Positions 23,135-34,552 of a stretch of DNA of 64,000 bases are shown here, piece after piece (positions within the stretch are counted from its first letter, which is position 1; each line of letters opens with the position of its first letter). This DNA comes from Liolophura sinensis (lineage: Eukaryota; Mollusca; Polyplacophora; Chitonida; Chitonidae), in NCBI RefSeq assembly GCF_032854445.1, contig NC_088306.1, positions 15,836,764-15,900,763 of the forward strand, written 5' to 3'. The translations under genes were made by a program, and so were the position numbers. Below the pieces are notes generated by a model. It ran no database searches. It saw nothing but the letters and a program-made list of their open reading frames with translations, and was not told the DNA's origin.

Positions 23135-23950
23135 CGGGTAATCATAAGTGAAACTGTGACAGTAATTATGCCAAGGAGGCTGATATAAATGAAAAAATAA
23201 TTGTGCGGATTTCCGCCGATACATTTCCGGACGGAAAACAGAAAATAAGCCAACTACTTTTAGGATAAATAATGTTTTATGGATCAACACATATTAGTAA
23301 AACACATAGAAATACATTTTATACAGGTTAGGCATTTTATTATCATATTGCAATGTATCAATTTGGGCCTAATTTTTAAAATATATGGTTGGTTTTCCAG
23401 GAGCACAGAAAACGCCACTTTGACATTTTTACAACTTTTGGTCCGAAAAAATCATTTAATAGGCTTCGAAGGCTATGGAGTTTAATTCCTACTTTGAATG
23501 AGCCTTCGGGAGATGTCAGTAGTGGTGACATATAATACCGGATCAATAAATCACTGAAAATGTTGTCCTCAAAAACAAAAGATAAACATAGTTCTGAGAT
23601 ATAGATAAGCCTACATCAAAGTGAATTATTGGTAACAGTATTATCGTTATTAAGGATTGTACTTTCGGGTGTTAATGAGATAGGTGTCTCAATTTTCAAT
23701 AATAAAACTGCAAGCTCCGCCCAAATAACGACCATATTGTTACTAGACGCCAGTTGTTAAGTGACATTCACTAATTCACAATCTGAATTATTAATCTACA
23801 TGAGCTGTACGTCCATTTAACTTTGATCAAGGAAAATGTAACGTCTATAACCTAGCATCTCCTATAAGCACGGTCAGCCAATCAGAAACAATTTCGTATG
23901 CCTTCAAACAATATATCGCAGATATATCATCGGTGAAGGGACACTGGGTA

Positions 23951-24268
23951 CACCCAATAAACACTTGTGTTCTTCCAACAAAAGTCTTGTGTCATTTGAA
24001 CAACTTTATATATTGTCTTGAATTAAAACAAGGTCTTGTGAAATGAATACAAGATGTGTTGGATGTTCTACACAATACACAAATTTTTTGTTGTATTGCA
24101 TAAATTACTTCATTTTGGCTCAACACAAGTTTGTGTTTTATTATTTTGATATACAAACATGTTCACATTTATTAACACAAGATAATGTGTTGAGGTAACA
24201 CATTTCTGTATTGAATGAAAACAACACAAGTTATTATGTTAGATTTCATCACAAGTGTTTTTTGTGTG
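23951..24268. mobile_element. Short inverted-repeat element (MITE) with TA target site
   Basis: The ends are 19-bp inverted repeats matching at 17 of 19 positions (CACCCAATAAACACTTGTG; the other end, inverted, reads CACACAAAAAACACTTGTG). TA flanks both sides (23949-23950 and 24269-24270). The interior is AT-rich with many ACACAAG-type words and no frame. TA sites point to the Tc1/mariner superfamily. Confidence 0.7.
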
Positions 24269-24275
24269 TATAAAA

Positions 24276-24374
24276 TTTATTTCTTTATCTGATTGGTGTT
24301 TTACGCCGCATTCAAGAATATTTCACTTATACATTATGGTGGGAGGAAACAGGAGCCCGGTGAAAACCCACGAC
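24276..24374 (-). mobile_element. SINE-1 fragment next to the MITE
   Basis: TCTGATTGGTGTTTTACGCC, GAATATTTCACTTATAC and GGTGGGAGGAAACAGG; truncated before the head. Confidence 0.85.
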
Positions 24375-25353
24375 ACAGATAAAATGTATCACGGTAAATT
24401 CGGTGAGAGACTTAATATTGGTCATATGAAATATATAGCCCTAACAAAGCATGGTTAGTACGTGGATGTACGTGTATAGAACAGCTCTTGAAGGATCAAA
24501 ATTCGACATGCGAGAGCTTACGGATATCGCTGCCCATTTAGACTTGAGTGTGGATACTCTGCCAACGATAGGCATTACCAAGCAGTGTTAGGCCGCCGTT
24601 AAAGCTAGAAATATCTACAACGAAAACCAGTTCTGCAATAAAGACTACTATGAAAAGAATACATGGTTGAAAAATAGAATTTGGGAAAGAAACTTTTATC
24701 GATATATTACAGCGTGTATAATACACAGGTGAAAAAATATTTGCCCCTCTACTTGATTTTAGGACCATATGAAAAAACATCACAAATTTAGGAAAGCAAT
24801 TCTCCAAGTTTACTGCAGCCAATGGTAATCAAAACCAGATGCCTTACATCACCGAACAGAATTTGGTAAAACTATACTAGTATTTGAAGATGGCTGTATA
24901 AAACTGCTGACGACTGAATGTTGTTTGGCGTTTTCCATCCATCATGTAAAAATGAACAATTTATCTCAATAAAATACAAATGACTTTTGAGATATGAAGC
25001 CAAAGAAAAGCAAAGAACAGTGAGTTTGAAAGACGAAAGTTCATTTACGTACACAAGGCGTTTCGATAATAATATCGTTTATTAAGATTTTGCCAACAAG
25101 TTCCATGATGAAATTTATTTGCATATTCATGGCAGACTAAACCGGGCAAAGTAATGTAGGACTTGCCAAATTCCACTTTCTGTGCAAACTATAAAACATA
25201 ACTTTACATTGAAAAGTAAAGTCATTATTTGTTCATCATTCTACTCTAAACTTAATGGTCACCAACTCTTAAAAGAAAACAGTTATCAAACATCATGTTT
25301 ACCAACACAGGTTCAATATGAAGAAGTTTGATTTGACTTATTCACTGAATACA
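24375..25353. other. Gene-free stretch
   Basis: No recognisable exon or repeat; AT-rich. Confidence 0.35.
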
Positions 25354-25800
25354 CGTTGCAAATTACCCCATGGGAAACGTTGCAACTTACTCCATGGGAA
25401 ACGCTGCAACTTACCCCATGGGAAACGCTGCAACTTACCCCATGGGAAACGTTGCGACTTACTCCATGGGAAACGCTGCAACTTACCCCATAGGGAACGT
25501 TGCAACTTACCCCATGGGAAACGCTGCAACTTACCCCATGGGGAACGTTGCAACTTACTCCATGGGAAACGCTGCAACTTAGCCAATAGGGAACGTTGCA
25601 ACTTACCCCATGGGAAACGCTGCAACTTAGCCCATGGGGAACGTTGCAACTTACTCCATGGGAAACGCTGCAACTTAGCCCATGGGGAACGTTGCAACTT
25701 ACTCCATGGGAAACGCTGCAACTTACTCCATGGGAAAGGCTGCAACTTACTCCATGGGAAACGCTGGAACTTAACCCATGGGGAACGTTGTAACTTACCT
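25354..25800 (+). repeat. 24-bp minisatellite, about 18 copies
   Basis: The unit is about 24 bp, core CAACTTACCCCATGGGAAACG, with variant positions (CGTTG/CGCTG, TTACT/TTACC/TTAGC, GGAAA/GGGAA) arranged partly in alternation. Because 24 is divisible by three, three plus frames and one minus frame stay open. The resulting octapeptide repeats are artefacts unless expression is shown. Confidence 0.97.
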
Positions 25801-27250
25801 CAAGCGGCGTGCTTTAAATGTTACCAATTCTATGGTTATCAACAAATTTGGTGGTTTCATAAAAGTACCAGGTACTGTCGATTTGTACACACTCAACGTC
25901 TGCATGTAAAAAGCTTGGGGTAAAACACCAAAAGTAATGTTCTTTAACATTTACTGAGGCCCTCTGAAAAATCTAAATTCTTTGCTAAAGGCATTGTAAC
26001 CAACAACGATTCTATGACATAATGGAAAATAAGGTATACGGTCTCATGAGAGCGATGAAGGCGATTCTTTCCGGGAAGACAGAAATATTCTCACTGCTGT
26101 AATTTGCCCCTGTATGCCCTGGTATTCCTTCAGGAAATGGGGAAAGATAGCACTTCTCTATATCCTTTTCCTTCTGGCAGCTGACCAGCTTTAATCTCTG
26201 CTCAGTACGGATTCCACCGGACTATCAAAGCAGATTCGCTTCATCACAACTATATACATATATTAATGTAGGTGAATGCACGTGCAGGTTTGGAGCATAC
26301 TTAAAACTGTGTGAATAGTAAAACCTGGGACAATGGTATAGCCGTTCGCTGTGATGCCATTTAAGGTTTTGCATAGGGCATGCGCCTTTAGAGTAAAGAC
26401 GAATTCTTCAAGGTTTTAAGCAGAAGTTCTTCAGGAGACTTAGATGATCTTTCTGGAGTTTGAATAGGAAATACATCTGGAGACAGAATAGAGAATCCAG
26501 CGAGGGAACTAAACCTTTGGGTGTTTAGGATAAAAATCAGCTTAAGAGATAATCTCACTGAGAATTGAATAGAAACGTCATCAGGATAGGCATTATATAA
26601 TCCTTCGGAGAATATAAAATTTAAATTGAGACACTTAACAGGGCATTCATCATGACACCTAAGCAGACACCCAAACAGACACTTAACAAGAAATCCGCCA
26701 AGGCTCAAACAGGCTATTTGACAAGATACTTACTTGGATACAATATAGGTTATCCATCAGGACACCTAATTATGCCCAGTTAAGTTCCCGTAACACCAAG
26801 TGCACAATAGACATTGTGACTATAGCGATTTCGTGTCTCGCGTTATCTGTTATGAGTAGTGAAACGACCTCAGCTTTAGTTTGCACTCTCTCTCTTTCAG
26901 CTTGTTATCTGATGGAGTGCCGGTTCCTCACATACCTGTACATGACAGCGCATGCGCAAGCGTCTTCAGCATACATGTACACCGGTTAGACTCACAGCAG
27001 AGGTCGTAGTCTTATAACCGATGAAACTAGTTAGAGGTTAGATCTAACATGATATCAAGAGTTAAACTTGTACACCTATACCAGAGAATCGCTTTAACCA
27101 GGTTTAAAAAACTAACGTTTTGTTGTCCAACCGGATGCCCTGCAAACATCATATAAATATTCAGTTTTTCCTATGACGTCACATCACCAGTGCTGTCGCG
27201 GAGTATCAGACATAAGATATAGTATGAGAGTACGAAGCAGAACGCAGGAT
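25801..27250. other. Gene-free stretch with a weak repeat region
   Basis: Between about 26390 and 26780, phrases such as GGAGACTTAGATG, GACACTTAACAGGG and GGACACCTAATTATG recur at irregular short spacing, suggesting an old decayed tandem repeat. The minus-strand frame 26388-26708 lies in it and is not credible as a gene. Confidence 0.4.
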
Positions 27251-27253
27251 TCG

Positions 27254-27259
27254 TTTATT
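27254..27259 (-). terminator. Polyadenylation signal AATAAA, STEAP gene
   Basis: AATAAA on the minus strand about 160 bp beyond the STEAP stop codon, a normal distance for a short 3' UTR. Confidence 0.5.
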
Positions 27260-27417
27260 ACACCCATTACATTGCAGATTCGGTACTTTCAATTCATGAA
27301 AAAATCTATTTCTTAGTTCCACATTCTATTAAAAGTCAGAATTTTCTTTCACTAAGAAACACCACCACAACACCAAGAAGTTGGTAAATTTGACTCTACA
27401 CGAAATCTGTCGCCCCG

Positions 27418-28893
27418 TTATGGTATATCTTGTAGATCAGCGACAGGCGGGTGAGTAAATACGTCTCTTTCCTTAGACTTTTTTTTGCGTCGGAACTTCT
27501 TGCGATCGTGTGACTTTGATGTTGACTCCTCTTTACTGTCCATCGAATCCTCTCGGTCGAATCCCTGTCGGATTTTATGAAGGTGGTTAGCAATACATGG
27601 CATGATCATAAAGAGCTTGAACAACAGCGTTAGAACAGGGATGATGACGGCCAGAAAGGCCAGAGAGTCTAGCACGTGCACTTTCTTCGTAGCTTTCGCC
27701 CAGTTAGGCAAACCTCGGAAGATCGCATGCGCAATGCAGAAGAAGAGAGCCACGTGACCACATCCGGACTGGACGAAGCGCCATTCGCGCCAGTTGAGAG
27801 TATGGGCCACAGAAGGGATTGCAGTTAATCCGAGGATTAGCAGAAGCATCAGGGCTATGATTCCCAGAAACATGGCCGTCTCGGCCTGCCAGAGCATCCA
27901 ACCAGGCTGATACAAAAATAGCTCGGACTTGTTAGTGGACAGCAGAATTGACTTGAACACGTAGAAGTCGGGGTAGTAGGTCGGTCCCATGGTCAAAGTG
28001 GACATCATCACATGAATGAAGATTAAGAAAAGCGCAATGATACCAAGACTCTTTCTCGCCTTCAACCACTTATCCAACCAGCGAGGGAACCTCTTGTGAC
28101 GAGTGCCGTAGTAAATCTGCGTCATCCCAGCCACCGAACTCGGCAGGTACGTGATAGCTAACAGGGTGATAGCCGTCATACAGATCGGCTTGTTCAGCAC
28201 TTTGAGAGGGAACTGGGCCCCGTCGTAAATCTTCATTCTCACGTAGAACTTAAACACGGCGTATATGAACCAGACGACAAAGATGAGCAAGGTTATCAGA
28301 AAAGAACCTCCCCACCCGGAGAAAAGGCGGATGGGCATTTTCTCTATTCCTCTTGACATGCGCAGTCTCCCCATGTCGACTGGCACGAATCCTAACAGTT
28401 TCACCATTTCGCAGATCACGTGACGTACTTCGGGATTGTCACTGGCCACGTAGACTCGCTTCTCCTCCGTGCAATAGCCTATATTCTCCATGTTGTAGGC
28501 GGACACCACGTTAAAAGCCTTCACGAAGCACGTCTGTGGGAACATGGACGCCAAGTACTCGGCATTAGACTCGTTACGATCTCGTTTGTCCTGATTAGAC
28601 ACATCAATGACGACTTTACCGGACAAAATATCTTGGAACTCGAGCAGGGAGTTGAAATGTTTCTTGTGAATAGCAAAGACGAGCATGGTGGCCGTCTTTA
28701 TGCATTCTTCGATTGAGACTACATCCACGCCCGCAAAAATCTGGTCTCGCTTCGCCAAGTCTCGCTCCTCAGGAAATCTGCTTCCGATGATGACGTTGTA
28801 CCCAGCACGAAGCAACCGCTTTGATATGGCTAACCCGAAATCCCCTGTACCAATCACACCCAATACCCGCAGATCAACAATTGCGTTCGCCAT
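27418..28893 (-). CDS. STEAP: STEAP-family metalloreductase, coding region in one exon
   Basis: A 491-residue protein. The N-terminal half is an NADPH-binding, F420-oxidoreductase-like domain with VIGTGDFG (GxGxxG at 15-20), GSRFPEE (37-43), VVIDVSNQ (94-101) and VKAFNVVSAYNMENI (124-138). The C-terminal half has about six membrane helices (about 197-435). H294 (FLIFIHVMM) and H389 (FFCIAHAIF) are at the places of the two haem-ligand His of STEAP proteins. LPSSVAGMTQ, FPRWLDKWLKARKSLG and AIPSVAHTLNWREWRFVQS are family signatures. STEAPs pass electrons from NADPH through FAD and haem to Fe(III) or Cu(II), at endosomal or surface membranes. The tail (450-491) is charged, with KKFRRKKKSKE. I chose the ATG at 28893 because an acceptor (ATTAACAG|GTGAAG) ends at 28911, just upstream; the longer open frame to 28935 includes intron. 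Vertebrate STEAP genes have several coding exons, so the single exon here is notable. Paralogue (2, 3 or 4) not assigned. Confidence 0.95.
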   Translation of the reverse strand: MANAIVDLRVLGVIGTGDFGLAISKRLLRAGYNVIIGSRFPEERDLAKRDQIFAGVDVVSIEECIKTATMLVFAIHKKHFNSLLEFQDILSGKVVIDVSNQDKRDRNESNAEYLASMFPQTCFVKAFNVVSAYNMENIGYCTEEKRVYVASDNPEVRHVICEMVKLLGFVPVDMGRLRMSRGIEKMPIRLFSGWGGSFLITLLIFVVWFIYAVFKFYVRMKIYDGAQFPLKVLNKPICMTAITLLAITYLPSSVAGMTQIYYGTRHKRFPRWLDKWLKARKSLGIIALFLIFIHVMMSTLTMGPTYYPDFYVFKSILLSTNKSELFLYQPGWMLWQAETAMFLGIIALMLLLILGLTAIPSVAHTLNWREWRFVQSGCGHVALFFCIAHAIFRGLPNWAKATKKVHVLDSLAFLAVIIPVLTLLFKLFMIMPCIANHLHKIRQGFDREDSMDSKEESTSKSHDRKKFRRKKKSKERDVFTHPPVADLQDIP

Positions 28894-28910
28894 CTTGGAA
28901 TCTTCTTCAC

Positions 28911-29275
28911 CTGTTAATACAATGACAAAATACAATTAAGCTAAAGCTAAAACATAAGTAAGGTTCACCATACAGACAACTGAAAACTATGCGTAAGAAT
29001 ACTTTCATTTAGTTTTTCAGATTTTTGAGGAGAGTGTTGAAAGGCATTCAAATATTTGAATACTGTGGTGGGCTTTAAGAGCCCTATTGACGGTATCTAG
29101 GAACTCTGACGTCACATCAACCGTCATCCCTGATGTTCACGAGAAAGACGGTTTTTTTGGAACATTATTTCAATAATCTTTTATTCATGGGTAAAAAGAG
29201 ATATTCAAACTTTCAGTGTCGTGCTTAAACTTCCTGTGACACCAGAGTTCCTAATCTCTGAGAGTATGGTTCATA
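28911..29275. other. 5' UTR intron or upstream region of STEAP
   Basis: Begins at the inferred splice acceptor on the minus strand. The non-coding first exon and promoter of STEAP were not identified; they may be anywhere to the right. Confidence 0.4.
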
Positions 29276-29281
29276 AGAGGG

Positions 29282-30358
29282 ACGGACAAAAGCCCCGGCG
29301 GACAAACACCCTGCGGACAAAACCCCAGCGGGCTAAACCCCAGTCGGACAAAACCCCCCGGCAAACATAAGCCCCTCGATCAGTTATTCAGATTTCAATA
29401 AATGTTTGCAATCAATAGAACCCCTTCTTGCTCGTTCAATCGCCATGTATTCTAACCGTTTTTGACGACATCTTTCAGCTGTGTACGGACTGCTCGATCG
29501 CCATTCAAGGCTTATCTTAAAGTCTACAAGTATGGTAAACAATTGCTGTTTTGCAGTTTGTGTTTTCAGCAGAAGAATTTTTTTCCCTATTCTATGAACA
29601 CAAATATTATATGCATATATGTTAATTGTTCCTATCCGTGAAATATACTTTACATGCTATAGCCCAACACCTCTAAAGAAAATGGTTGATTCCAAATACT
29701 TGTAACAGTGAGGGTTTAAACCTCAGAAAACTAAAGAAACAAAACGTGCCTGTTTCAATCTTTCAGAGTGCAGATGTTCAAAAACATTCATTTTTCCTGA
29801 TTATCCTGTTCTTTTTAAGCGTATTCAAAAAAAATATTTTTCTTGTGAACTACAATATTATTTGGTTTCCGAAATTTATAAATAATCAAAATTTTTAAAT
29901 ACATCTGTTAAAGTGAACATATAAAATTACATAAGATGCCTGTAAAGCGACTCAAAATGAATACCTTAGAGCAGGCGCGAGGTGATACTGTGTTAAGTAT
30001 CCTGTATGCCATGGCGAAATACTTCAGCCAAACAAACTGAGTATAGCGTTAGAATAAACATATATTTGCCCGACGAAAAGCATTCAATGATAATATTAGA
30101 GACATCAGAGACAGTCATTTTTGGCGACATCGTTGTGAAAACTTATGAGAGGAAATCTGTTGAACACGAGTGACAGACTGAGACAGATTTTGATGACAAG
30201 TTTTTAGATGGAAAACAAAGTCACACTGTTTGAATATCCGTCAACAAATACTTAGCATCATTTTGTTAGACTGTCGAATATGATTTCTAGGTTAATCAAG
30301 ACGACTGGGCTTTTGTCTGCTGGGGCTTTTGTCCGCCTTGGCTTTTGTCCGCGGGGCT
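29282..30358. mobile_element. Putative non-autonomous DNA transposon with tandem-repeat ends
   Basis: The left end (29282-29375) has about six units of the type GCGGACAAAAGCCCC. The right end (30305-30358) has three units of the same type in inverted orientation (GGGGCTTTTGTCCGC). The outermost 28 bases of the two ends agree at about 24 positions. The interior of about 930 bp is AT-rich and has no transposase-like frame. Paired inverted arrays are typical of some DNA transposons with subterminal repeats, but I cannot name the superfamily and see no clear target duplication. Confidence 0.65.
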
Positions 30359-32492
30359 GCTGACCTCTTGGCTTTTTTTTTCTGGATTCCGTCCATGAAG
30401 TCCACCTTAGAATTCAAAGTTTGAACGCTTTTAACTCTTTGCACAAAAATGTAAAAAATAAATGAAAGTATATTTATGCATAGTTTTAAGTGGTCTATTT
30501 AGCCATGTCTACCTCGATTTTTAGAGGTGTTTTCCTTTAATACTACAAGGCTAAAAAGACTATTAATGCTTAGATGACTTAATTGTTCACTTGAAATTTA
30601 TGTTGGATTACAAGCACTACCATTAATACGTCTTTATTTAAAGGGCGGTTTGGTTTTCTTCACCATATACGTTGAGTAAATCATATTTTATTTGAATTGA
30701 TTTATTTGACTGGTGTTTTTACGACGTACCCCAAAATATTAATCATGTTTATTAACGACGTAAAAGACAAGTCAAATAAATAAGTAACTGATTAAGTCAC
30801 CGATTTAGTGCATGCTTGCTGGTTATGTGTTGTATCAATACGCATGTTTGATCTAATCCAGTTCTGTCTGGGTTGGGAGCGACTTGATTTGGATCAATAC
30901 ACGTAGGCCTACGCCCAAGCCCAAACCGAACCATCGTCATAGAACAACATATACTTCTCCTTAATCAAAAAATGAAAGAGACAAGAAAAGGTAAATTCAA
31001 GGCGAGAAAGAAACATTTAGCACTCGATATTTGAAAAAATATGTTGATAAAATATTATGCTTTAAAGTTTTTCAGAAGCGCGCCTAACATGGTCTTGTGT
31101 ACACAGTCAAAAATAAGCAAAAAAAAAAAAAAATACATGTATTAAGCCTTGGATGAAGATTCAGTTACACATCCCAGACAGAGAGACGTGCCCATGCGCT
31201 AAAGCTTCAATAAAATATCACTTCGCAAAAATATTCCAGGACCAGAGGAGTAAAGTTGACCTTAACATCACAATAAAGGGTTTTCTCTTAGATATAATTC
31301 GTGTACACACAAATGCTTAATACCTATTTATTATTTTCATTCAAAATAACATAGGCTGTTATCTTTTATTTCACAGACTGTAAACTGACCTATCACATTG
31401 TGAAATATTAGCTCAGTTGACGCATGACCTGGACATATAGGCTCACATCCAAAGTCCCATTTCCTGTTGGAGTTTAAGGGCGAACGAGGGAACCTGAGCG
31501 CTTTTGGGATGTTACTGATTCAAAGACCACAAACCGTTTGATGTTGTTGTTGTAACCATATCCTGGTGGTTGCCAATTTATACGGCTTAACCTCTGTCTG
31601 TTAGGTTAGGTAAATGTTAGGTTACAGCAATGTGTATCGTGTTAACGCGAAGTGTTTTCTTAACTCTCACAGGGAAAAGTCTCATCCAAAACTGTGATGG
31701 AGGCTTCCAGATGCACGTGGACTCTCACTAGGCATGTCTGCTTCCAGAGTAGACTCTGATGCTAAGGTCCGCCATTGGTAAATGTCCGCCATTGGTGATA
31801 CTCCCTTCGGCGCGAAGCAAACGTTATATACAGCTTAACGTTTGCCGATATAGTATGGCAACCATTTGTGTGATAGACGATATATTAACTCAGGAATCTG
31901 GCGTAGAAAATCCGAACGGGTAATGAAATTATATGCTCTGAGACTGAGGGGTTGGGGAGCGGGATTGAGAATTCAGACTATGAGAAGAGGCTATGAGGGG
32001 GCAGTTTGTTCCAGAATATTCAGGATAAACAACCAAAGATGTCTGTATCTACAGGTTAGCTTGTCTCATATGACGGCACGGCGAAATTCCATGCCTGTAG
32101 TATCGGTTCACGTTCGTGAGTTTTTTTTTTTTTTTTGGGGGGGGGGGGGGCGTGAGTGAGGAGGGTGGGTGGGTGTGAGTAGGGCTGGTGGTGGGAGTAT
32201 ACCCATATAGATGACCGTGAAACGGCAACCACAATCCCACACAAACAGTATCGTGTGTACAAGCGTAACTTTTCTGCAATTCTTTGTATGATCACCAGAA
32301 CCACACGATTGCGGGCCGAGTCAGTCGACCTTATGGTGGAGGCGCCTGAACGAGGTAGAAGGTCGCTCGTGACAGTGAGAGGCCCTCTTGGCACAGAACG
32401 ATTTGGCTGATTCTAACATAGGATATGAAGGCTGCTCTTATGACGTAAGATGCGTCCAAAAATGCCGTGTTTTCTATACAACTGGTCCTATA
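30359..32492. other. Intergenic, SINE scraps and low-complexity tracts
   Basis: A SINE-1-like tail at 30697-30742 (minus) faces a similar tail at 30752-30785 (plus), giving a small inverted pair. A-run at 31114-31132. T-run plus G-run at 32121-32150, continuing G-rich to about 32197. No coding exon recognised. Confidence 0.45.
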
Positions 32493-32738
32493 CACTCCAA
32501 AAAATTAATCTGTTAAGTTTAACAGGAAGCCTGTCGTCTTAGCCATACTAGATATGCATTTTGTAATCACAACACAATATTGTGTCGTAATCGAGATAAT
32601 GTTCTGTTAGAATCGTTACATTGAATTAATACAATATGTGTGTTATATTTCACAGAAGAATCTGATGTAGTTCTGCGATAACAGAATACATTCTAGCCTC
32701 ACTAAGATAACAGACTTTCTGTTGAATTGAACGGAGTA
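32493..32738. mobile_element. MITE family M (CACTC ends), copy 1
   Basis: Starts TA|CACTCCAAAAAATTAATCTG. It shares with copy 4 the words CTGTTAAGTTTAACAGGAAG-like, TACATTCTAGC-like and AACAGACTTTCTGTT. The right terminus is eroded (ends near GGAGTAG). Confidence 0.75.
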
Positions 32739-33136
32739 GCGGTATGCACACCTTGATATATGTCATCACATACGTTATACATGCAAATCACGTGTTGGGT
32801 GTATGGTTAGAATGAATCACATTTTGTCGATACTATATATCAGTTTTCACCACGTCATACGTACTGCTCAGTTTAGGTCACCATACATGTTCTCGTTCTT
32901 GACTGCTCCTGTACTAGCTGGTCCCAAAATTTTAGTTTGGAAATTGAAATTTATGAATTTATGTTTGAAGGTTGAAATACAGACTTATATCATATATCAT
33001 ATGACGTTCTAGTGAAAACATGCGTGAAATTGTACAGAATTATTTCCAGACGAAAAAAATGTGCCTACTTCAAAAAAGCCTAGACCAAAGAATCCGCGGG
33101 CTCAAATCCAGCTCTCGCTTGTTCATCTGTGGCTTT

Positions 33137-33192
33137 AAACTTTTTACGCCGTACTCAAGAATTATGGTGGGTGGAAGCCGGGCCGCGGTACA
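33137..33192 (-). mobile_element. SINE-1 scrap
   Basis: TTTTTACGCCGTACTCAAGA joined to ATTATGGTGGGTGGAAGCCG with an internal deletion. Confidence 0.6.
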
Positions 33193-34340
33193 TAAATGAA
33201 AACTTCTTGAGCGGGTCCCCATCAATGAAATAAACAATGAACAGCCCACAAATATTTTAAAACTCATCAGAACCAGCATTAATTTAAACGAGAAATACTC
33301 CGCTATTCCATACATATAAAAGAAAGCCAATGATGCTAATAATAAAATGCTAACAATAAAATTTAAACTCATTTTTCAATGAGGTTGTTAATATGAATTT
33401 ATGCACACCATTCATAAGGATAGATTAGCGTTTTGTGTATTGGTAACACTTTTATTTTGACCCAGTTTTTAATTAATTATTTATAAGAAAACAAAAAAAA
33501 AAAATTGAGACATATGTTTTTTTCACATGATTGTTTACACGCCTCTTTGATATTTTACCAAGGGTATAAACGCATATAAACGAGAGATAATGAACGCTGT
33601 CATTTAGACAACACTTTGAGAAAATGGAGTTACAATACGGTGTAACAACCGTATTTTCCATGAGCCATTACCTGCTCTTAGTTAAACATTGCTAACTGTG
33701 CACAGTTGGGAAACGCGTCAATATCCTGCAGCCAAAAGCCCATGTTAGTTTTCCAAACCTTGGTTACGTAACTCACTATATATATCCTCATACACATCTT
33801 AACTTACGTGCGTTTACAAGCAATGCTTCACGGCCACTTACAGATGACAGGCACGTAATGTCTACGTAAATAGGCAAATTGAATGCCACGCACAGATACT
33901 ATATACTGGATGATACTGAGCGATTTATACACCGTTTTAATGGGCATACCATATGCCATCATGAATTATTGTAACTTGTAGCAGATGAGTCAGGGCGAAT
34001 TAAATATTTATCTACATACATATTTAATGCCTTACTCTTTATTTACCATAGCCATTTATCGTGGCTATATGTCTACATTCACAGCGGCGAGACTTGTGGA
34101 TCCGACACCCGGACAAATTACCATAGCAGTGATTCAAATCGGCGTGCAAGTACGCAATAAATGAGCAGTACATAGAACAGTCGACGTAAAGTTCCCCAGC
34201 TGACCACATATTCTGTTCCCTGCGTAAGCGTTATGACAGACATGCTCTGTCATATACTTAAATATTACTTAATATTCGAAGGCTGCACAATGTGGATATG
34301 GTTGAAGTGAAAACAGAATGAAAAGCACTTCATTATCCAC
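33193..34340. other. Gene-free stretch
   Basis: AT-rich, no feature recognised. Confidence 0.35.
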
Positions 34341-34344
34341 TGCA

Positions 34345-34548
34345 TACGTTCAAACGGACACAAGTGCTATATCCGCTGTCATGGACACAGCGGTGATGTA
34401 ACCGTTCGCATTGACATGGCGGTGATGTAACAGTTCACACGGACATAGGTTTGATATAATTCTTCCCACATTGACATAGGGGCGATAGAATCGTTCCCAT
34501 GGATACAACAGTGATAAAACCATTCTCATGTACATAGCGGTGATACCT
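34345..34548 (+). repeat. Degenerate tandem repeat, ~40-bp period
   Basis: Five drifting units of the pattern CATGGACA-TAGCGGTGAT-TAACCGTTC, directly before the 17-bp minisatellite. Confidence 0.65.
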
Positions 34549-34552
34549 CAAA

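Noticed and set aside
25318-25923. 201-residue plus-strand and 135-residue minus-strand repeat proteins
   Set aside because: Products of the 24-bp minisatellite, whose length is a multiple of three.
26388-26708. 106-residue minus-strand frame
   Set aside because: It lies on weakly repetitive sequence and shows no domain.
27418-28935. Longer STEAP start 14 codons upstream
   Set aside because: The extra codons cross an inferred splice acceptor (ATTAACAG); the ATG at 28893 lies in the exon and matches the usual short N-terminus before the GxGxxG motif.
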